A stretch of 64,000 bases of DNA from Liriodendron chinense (lineage: Eukaryota > Streptophyta > Magnoliopsida > Magnoliales > Magnoliaceae). The translations under genes were made by a program, and so were the position numbers. Where the stretch lies: the NCBI GenBank assembly GCA_003013855.2, contig PVNU02000916.1, positions 620,001 through 684,000 of the forward strand, read 5' to 3'. A model generated the notes under the pieces. The model saw nothing but the letters and a program-made list of their open reading frames with translations. It was not told the origin of the DNA and did no database searches. Position 1 is the first letter of the stretch. Every line of letters begins with the position of its first letter. This document shows positions 57,917 to 64,000 of the stretch, in pieces.

Positions 57917-58794
57917 TGATTACAAAAGAAATCTGGTTGTGACTTGGTTTTCAATCAATTATTAAAATAGTAAATTAGTTAAATACTAATTTCAGAAAGT
58001 TCAAAAGAAGAAAAATATTTTTGTTTTCGAACAGATATTGAAACAGATATCTACTGTTTCCAACAATTAAGAAGATTTGGTTTTGTTGGATTTAATTGCT
58101 GAAAACAATAGATTAAAAATCGGGAATAGAATTAAAATAATAAATTAAAGAGTTAAAGAACTTATGTGTTTGAGTCGAGGTGTGATTGAGTCACTCGGCT
58201 TGAAACCAAATCTTCCCTCCTTGGGCCGCGTCCCAAATGCAACAGGATTTATTAGATAGCTGGCCTCCAGGATACAATGACTATTGTCTGGTCCCAACAG
58301 TGCACTCGCTATACACGGGCTCGAACCAGAGTGCAAAACTTAAACCCGAATTGATTGATTCGCTTGTAAACTCAGTTAACAAAACAATAATGAACCAGAG
58401 ATGATTTTGAAAAACCAGAAGAAAAACTTGATTTTATTGATGAAGACAGATTAGAGGATAAGTCTATATATAGACCAAAATTAGGTGCCTGAAGCACTGT
58501 TTCAAATGGGTTAGGTCCGTTGGGTTTAAACCCAACAGGAGCGACCACCCGAATAGATGCATCTCTCTGGTTTGAAAATTCGCTCAAAAAGACAAGTGCG
58601 AGTATACTCACGAAAAACTGTTTAACGCGAGTGTACTCTCAATCTCACATAGACCTAGACTTGGACCTAGACCCGACACCGGCACTGGTGATGACGACAG
58701 CGTGGCGTGGCTCGGCTCGGCTCGGCTCGGCGGGCACGCGCACGCACGCGTGCATGTGTGTGGTCAATCGCATAGATTTGAGCTAATGGCATAG

Positions 58795-58822
58795 CCCCCC
58801 CCCCCCCCCCCCCCCCCCCCCC
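58795..58822. repeat. Poly-C run of 28 bases in the 5' LTR
   Basis: A run of 28 C stands where the 3' LTR has only six (near 53260). The bases on both sides match between the LTRs, so the run expanded after insertion or is a sequencing or assembly artefact. Confidence 0.85.
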
Positions 58823-59034
58823 AGACCAAATTCACATGCCTCCTGAGAAGGGGCTCAAGGGGCTGAAGCCCAATGCCAAAAGTACATCTTATAACCTTGA
58901 GATTTTTATTGTTCATTTTCGATGAGGGACTAAAGAGTATCACTAAAAGACAAAACCTTTTTCAAAAGAGAAACATGGAAGGAAATCCAAATTTGAAATA
59001 CTTTTCAATTTTAAAATTCTTTTAAAATACAACA

Positions 59035-60061
59035 AGTCAATCACCACTATTTCTTATGGTCTACATGATAATTGGAACTGCTTCTTTTTTTCACCCAGTC
59101 AATCGCGCAACACACCCACCCAGTCATGCAACCCACCCATTGGTGCTGTTAGCAGTGGGAATTTCACCCTGACGAGTTTCAAGACCGAGACTTCTTGTTG
59201 AAACTCCGCAGAGACAAGACCCCGAACCCTACATTAGGAACATGTTGGATGACTAATATATGAATTAGTCTCGAACAGAGCACAGAAACTCTGTCAGCTC
59301 TTACACTAGCCTAATTAGAGAGGTGAAAAGCAGGATTTCTCTGCTTGAACCGAGCAGAGGATCCGGATTCTAAATGAATATAACAGTGGGTCTTAAGAAG
59401 GTTTTGCATGTGACCATCATTATCACCTCTGCTTCATGTGGCGTGATCCACTTGAGCATTGGATCTACCTTTATTTCGAGTTCATAAATTAAAATGATTT
59501 GTAAAGATAGATGGACGACATGGATAAAACACATACTGAGCCCCTGCATGCGTGAAAGTATCGACGTTGGGTGGTGGGCGGCGCCGCATGTCTACAGATG
59601 GCGTGAAGAGGGACACATATTTACTACAAAAGCCTTTACAGGCATCTCCTGCGCTCAGAATCTAGGTGGGGCTCACCGTGATGTTTGTAAGAAATCTACG
59701 CTCCAACCATTTTGTGAGATCATTTTAGGCGTTGAGACAAAAAAATGAACAGGACCAAGACTCAAGTGGGCCGAAAACGTGACAATTGAACTTCCACAGT
59801 TGAAATATTCATGGGGCCACTGAAGTTTCGAATCAGTATAATATTTATGTTTTCAGTTCATCTCAGTAGGAATGACATTATTAACGGTATTGATGGCATA
59901 TAAACATCACTGTGGACCCATAGAGGTTTCAACACTAGGAATTTTCCTACCCACCTTTTGCTTTATTGCGGCCCACTTGAGTGTTGGATCTAGTTTATTG
60001 TTTGTAGCAACTAAAATGATCTCACAAAACGGTTCCACAGCGTAGATTTCTCACAAACATC
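59035..60061. repeat. Foldback-family repeats and unassigned sequence
   Basis: 59035-59095 is the end of the repeat interrupted by the copia element. 59100-59370 has no recognisable content. From 59380 to 60061 further foldback modules appear ('ggtggggctcaccgtgatgtttg' near 59663, 'aagtgggcc', 'gcccacttgagtgttggatc'). The last is interrupted by the next copia LTR at 60062. The 84-codon frame at 59494 lies in this repeat. Confidence 0.6.
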
Positions 60062-61211
60062 TGTTGATAAATTTCTTATCTTAGAAAATAAATTAATTGG
60101 AAAAATCGAGAAATAAGGACAGGCTGAAGCACGTGAAAAACACGCTGCCCTTAAAGCGTAATTCGCCCTTACTCAAATTATTTTGAGTCTGCTAATAGGT
60201 TGCAGGCGGATTGCTTTCAGGATACGACGAGCCTTATGTGGTTCTGCGTTCAACAAAAAATAAAGGAACCACTATGGAACTTAGTAACACACTCTGGCAG
60301 ATAAAGAAAAAGAAATAGAGAAAAAAATGGCAGTCTTCTTCTGGCAACAGCAAACCACTACACTGGTCTAAGTGGCTTGGTTTATTTCAACCAAACCGAG
60401 AGGCTAAGAGACTAAGATGGGTGCTGCTTCAGTATTCGCGGTTGTGATTGCTGTTGTTGTTGTGTTAGAATGAACCCGACCTGTCCGGTTTATATAGGCA
60501 AGGGTGGCTGGTAGTTTTGGTCCAGAGCCATAATGGCACTAGCCGTTTTCTGGCTGTTGTGAGAAACTAGCCGTTTATGGCAGTTTCTGACTGTTGTGCA
60601 TGTGGGAGTTATGCACCTGCATGCTGGCTGTTTAGACTCAATGGCTAGCCGTTTCTGACTGTTGGGCTAGTCACATGCAGCTATTACTGCATGGTCTGGA
60701 CCGTTACTGCATGAGCAGCTACACAGATCCCTCTAATTAGCCCTGCAGCTCTCTATAAAAAGCAGAGAAGTCTCTCTGTCAGACCTCCCACCCACAGCAC
60801 CTCCTCTGTTCCGAACCCAGCCACCTGACCTACTACCTAGCCTCTGTCGCACCGCGACTCGCACAGTCTCGCTCCGGTCCACGAGGTCGCGACCATCTGC
60901 GACACGATGCACACGTGCGAAGTGTCAAGTGCTCCACTAGTGCCTTTATAGCCACACTGCCTCACGTGCCCACGCCCTCACACCTAGCCCATGCCCGTGC
61001 CCAAGCCTGAGACCGAGTCCGAGACCGAGCCCGTGCACGTGTGCGGAACACGCAAGCCACCATTCTCCCTCTCTTCCACCATAAATAAGTCAGGTGCACA
61101 ACACCCTACTTATAAAGAGGTAAAAAACTTTTCTCCCATCCGATATTGGACAAAAAACCAAACGCCTTTTTTCTTTTTAAAATGTTTTAAAAAACAGCCT
61201 TTTTTTTAACA
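60062..61211 (-). mobile_element. 3' LTR of a second copia element (minus)
   Basis: The LTR starts TGTTGATAAATTTC after the likely target site ACATC and ends TTTTTTAACA at 61211. The polypurine tract CAAGTGGGGGAT, read on the minus strand, adjoins it. The minus strand has a TATA box GCCTATATAAA at 60489-60499. The 5' LTR lies beyond the window, so the duplication cannot be checked. Confidence 0.8.
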
Positions 61212-62428
61212 ATCCCCCACTTGTTTTTTTAAAATAATTTTTTTTTTAAAACAGAAAAAATGGATGTCTGCCAGAGTATAAAAGATTATATGCATAAAGA
61301 AAGATATCTTTCGATTTGAATCCTTCCTTAGTGTAAATATTTCAAAGACCTATCGAAATTACTGGTAGCCGCAACTTTGAACCAGTTATTTTTAGATAAC
61401 AGGACCGGAAATATCACACACATACTTTCTAAATGTTATTTGAGTTCCCACAATTCTTGCTCAGCACATTTAATGGCCTTGTGCTTGTCCTGTTTCATGA
61501 ACGATCCCGAGAAAACTCTCATTTTCATGAGAGGCGGCACCACCTCTACGTTCATATAGGTGAAGTCCTTCCAGTGTCTCCGTTACTTTCAGACACTTGT
61601 CCATAAGACTGGACTGCATTAAAAGTTTCTAAGACTCAACCCTCTTTCTGTAATGGCCAGCACTATAATTCTGGATGAGGTATATATTTATAATGTAGTG
61701 CTGAAACTTTTCACGTATTAGTGACTTGTTTTTACCCATTGAACCCTTATATAGAGATTTTCTAACTTTAGGTTGGGTTTCCAGCACTGGTGAAATCTTT
61801 TGAAAAGAGTTTCAACCCCATCCCTCTGGATGTTGTCCTTACTACCTCTCTCGTTAGAGGTTTAGTAAAAGGATCAGCCAAGTTATTACTTGACTTTACA
61901 TAAGAAATTGCAATGATTCCATCTTGAATCAGTTGTCTTACATAGTCATGCCTCGGACTTATATGTCTGGATTTCCCATTATACGTGCCGCTGTAGGCTC
62001 TAACTAATGTGGCTTCACTATCGCAATGTAGCGAAACAGTAAGGTATCGGCTTCGCATAGAATGGAATTTTTAAAAGAAGATCCCTAAGCCACTCAACCT
62101 CTTAACATGTTACAGCAAGGGCTATGAACTCAGACTCCATAGTTGAGTGAGTTATGCAGGTTTGTTTCTTGGATCCCCAAGATATAGCTGCACCTCCTAA
62201 GGTGAAAACCCATCCAGTAGTGGATTTGTTGTCACCTGCACTCGATATCCAACTTGCATCAGTATATCCTTCCAGTACAGCTGGAAATTCTGAGTAAAAT
62301 AGCCCTAAGTCTTTGGTTGCTTTTAAATAACCAAGTACTCTTCATATTGCCTTCCAGTGTTCTACACTGGGATTACTAGTAAGCCTACTTAGTTTACTTA
62401 CAGCATATGCGATGCCTGGTCTAGTGCA
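61212..62428 (-). pseudogene. Copia RNase H and 3' non-coding region, decayed
   Basis: Pieces in order on the minus strand: after the stop at 62429, 'YAVSKLSRLTSNPSVEHW', 'LEGYTDASWISSAGDNK', 'STMESEFIALA', then an open 96-codon frame (62058-61768) with 'VSLHCDSEATLVRAYSGTYN', 'GKSRHISPRHDYV' and 'NLADPFTKPLTREVV', the usual copia C-terminus. The remaining 550 bases to the LTR are non-coding. Confidence 0.8.
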
Positions 62429-63355
62429 TTACATTGCATACATTAAACTTCCTATAACACTCGCATACTCTAATTGTGCAACTGTTCTTCCAGTATTTTC
62501 ATTTAACTTGATACTTGGATCGAATGGGGTTTTCGCTTCTTTAATATTCAGATGTTTAAACTTGTTTATTATTTTCTCAATATAATGAGATTGGCATAAC
62601 GCATAACCCCCACTATGAGTTTTAACTTTAATACCTAAAATGGTATCAACTTGTCCAAGATCCTTCATTTTAAATACGGAAGATAGAAACTTCTTTGTTT
62701 TAGTTACACATTCCATCTTGTTACTTATTATTAACAAGTCATCAACGTATAAACAAATAACAATTATATAGTTACTATTTATTTTGGAATATATGCATTT
62801 GTCTGCTACATTATGCATGAAACCATGAGAAAGTATTTTAGAATCAAACTTCTCATGCCACTGTTTAGGTGCTTGTTTTAGTCCATACAATGATTTAATT
62901 AGTTTACAGACTTTCTTCTTATTTCCTGACAGAACGAACCCTTCAGGTTGTTCCATGTATACCTCCTCGTCGAGGTCTCCATTCAAGAAAGCAGTCTTCA
63001 CATCCATCTGATGTATATACAGCTGATGTATGGATGCTAAAGCAAACATAATTCTAATAGATGTTATTCTTGCCACAAGTGAGTATGTGTCAAAATAATC
63101 TATTCCTTCTTTTTGTCTGAATCCTTTAGCTACTAATCTAGCTTTAAAGGTTTGAATAACTCCATCAGTGTGATATTTCTTTTTAAATACCCACTTACAC
63201 CCTATGGGTTTAGAAGCTGGAGGTAGATCCACCAGTTCCCAGGTTTGGTTTGACATAATCGAGTTCATCTCATCATTGATAGCTTCTTTCCAAAAAGCTG
63301 AATCTGTAGAAGTTACAACTTCTCTATAGGTTGTTGGATCATCTTCTATAGTCAT
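62429..63355 (-). CDS. Copia reverse transcriptase (RVT_2), long open frame
   Basis: The 308-codon frame has the full copia RT order: 'WKEAINDEMNSIMSNQTWEL', 'CKWVFKKKYHTDGVIQTFKA', 'RLVAKGFRQKEGIDYFDT', 'QMDVKTAFLNGDLDEEVYME' (first catalytic Asp region), 'SLYGLKQAPKQWHEKFD', 'VICLYVDDLLI' (catalytic YVDD) and 'QLEYASVIGSLMY'. It ends in a TAA/TGA-type stop just where RNase H should continue. No internal stop spoils it, so the RT palm appears intact in sequence. It would act in cytoplasmic virus-like particles. It is part of a polyprotein, so the Met at 63355 is not a true start. Confidence 0.9.
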   Translation of the reverse strand: MTIEDDPTTYREVVTSTDSAFWKEAINDEMNSIMSNQTWELVDLPPASKPIGCKWVFKKKYHTDGVIQTFKARLVAKGFRQKEGIDYFDTYSLVARITSIRIMFALASIHQLYIHQMDVKTAFLNGDLDEEVYMEQPEGFVLSGNKKKVCKLIKSLYGLKQAPKQWHEKFDSKILSHGFMHNVADKCIYSKINSNYIIVICLYVDDLLIISNKMECVTKTKKFLSSVFKMKDLGQVDTILGIKVKTHSGGYALCQSHYIEKIINKFKHLNIKEAKTPFDPSIKLNENTGRTVAQLEYASVIGSLMYAM

Positions 63356-63430
63356 AACTATAGGTATCTTTTTAATAACATTCTCTCTATCTCCTTCTAC
63401 GAGATGAAAAGAGATATGTTGAGAGTCTAT

Positions 63431-63998
63431 TTATTCAGGATCAAGACTCTTTTCTACTCTTACCCTTTGACTCCTACGTGGTTCTATTGGAGCTTGAACT
63501 TCATGTTGAGCTTCTACCATAGGTTTCTCTGTTGGAGTTTGGATTTCATTATCCTTTGACTTTAAGGATAGTGAGTTTTCAAAGAACTCAACGTCTCTAG
63601 ACTTTATGATTGTATTAGACTCTAAGTCTAGGAGTCTATATGCTTTGCTATTTTGTGCATACCCTACAAAGGCGCACTTAATAGCTCTGGATCCTAATTT
63701 AGTTCTTTTGGGATCAGGCATTCTACAATATGTGAGGCACCCCCACACTTTAAGATATCCTAGATTAGGTTTTCTACCTTTCCATACCTCATATGGTGAA
63801 GTGTTAAACTTCTTAGAAGGAACCCTATTTAGAATGTGGCACGCTGCAAGAAGTGCTTCTCCCCAAAGTCCTAGTGGAAACTTTGCTTGTATTAGCATTG
63901 AGTTGACCATTTCTACTAAGGTTCTATTCTTCCGTTCAGCTATACCGTTCTGTTGCGGTGTGTACGGCGCAGTGCATTGGTGTATTATGTCATGTTCT
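63431..63998 (-). pseudogene. Copia integrase C-terminal part, running off the window
   Basis: The 159-codon frame starting at 63910 reads 'LGLWGEALLAACHILNRVPS', 'TSPYEVWKGRKPNLGYLKVW' and 'CAFVGYAQNSKAYRLLDLES', then the linker 'PRRSQRVRVEKSLDPE' before a stop at 63431. Upstream to 64000 the same strand reads 'CTAPYTPQQNG' and 'AERKNRTLVEM', including the catalytic Glu region. The two catalytic Asp residues lie outside the window. Confidence 0.85.
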
Positions 63999-64000
63999 TC

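Larger units (their letters stand above)
52560..59034 (-). mobile_element. Complete Ty1/copia element with AGTCA target duplication
   Basis: LTRs lie at 52560-53484 (925 bp, 3' LTR) and 58084-59034 (951 bp, 5' LTR), starting TGTTGGATTTAATTGC and ending AATACAACA in plus reading. AGTCA flanks both sides (52555-52559 and 59035-59039). The polypurine tract GCGGGGGAT, read on the minus strand, lies at 53485. In minus order it encodes gag, protease, integrase, RT and RNase H, the copia order. The primer binding site next to the 5' LTR is not the usual TGGTATCAGAG. Stops and frameshifts interrupt all of pol, so it is not autonomous now. Confidence 0.95.

Overview
The window is plant nuclear DNA made almost entirely of nested transposable elements. 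The evidence is plant-type Ty1/copia and Ty3/gypsy elements, CACTA, PIF/Harbinger, hAT and FAR1-type MULE sequence, an SNF2 gene fragment of the plant SYD type, and a plant mobile domain (PMD) gene. I saw no intact host gene, tRNA, rRNA or CRISPR array. A diffuse foldback repeat with the phrase 'gtgatgtatgtgttttatcca' and close variants recurs in many places. From memory it is common in magnoliid-type woody angiosperms, so a magnoliid or related lineage is my guess, not a demonstrated assignment.

Layout. 0-7 kb: two decayed copia gag fragments pointing away from each other around an LTR-like block; the right one is split by a PIF/Harbinger element with TAA target duplications. 7-8 kb: gypsy gag fragment and LTR (minus). 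8-10.4 kb: foldback repeats containing an hAT-like MITE. 11.2-13.7 kb: decayed gypsy element (plus) with gag, zinc knuckle, protease and the first residues of RT. 13.8-14.6 kb: two CACTA 5' termini. 15.6-16.7 kb: a small MITE and a three-exon fragment of an SNF2 ATPase (SYD type). 16.8-22.3 kb: minisatellite and LTR sequence of a Tat/Ogre-like element. 22.5-24.1 kb: a deleted gypsy element (minus).

24.1-42.45 kb is the most interesting part. It reads as one LTR retrotransposon, transcribed on the minus strand, with very long LTRs (3.1 kb truncated and 4.1 kb), a tRNA-Arg-type primer binding site, gag, a duplicated gag zinc-knuckle segment and a polypurine tract, but no recognisable pol. On the opposite strand it carries a spliced PMD gene with its own TATA box beside the polypurine tract and two introns in matched phase. 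The gene is damaged by stops, a frameshift and an inserted copia-type LTR. The LTRs carry a 168-bp tandem array (5 against 7 units) and a cluster of GCGCATG motifs that also occurs in the presumed leader of the PMD gene.

42.5-48 kb: intron-bearing fragments of a mitochondrial chaperonin-60 gene and of a long coiled-coil protein gene, then a decayed FAR1/MULE-type gene (minus). 48-52.5 kb: low-complexity DNA, foldback repeats and one LTR candidate. 52.56-59.03 kb: a complete but decayed copia element (minus) with paired LTRs and a perfect AGTCA target duplication. 60.06 kb to the end: a related copia element (minus) that runs out of the window and keeps a largely open RT.
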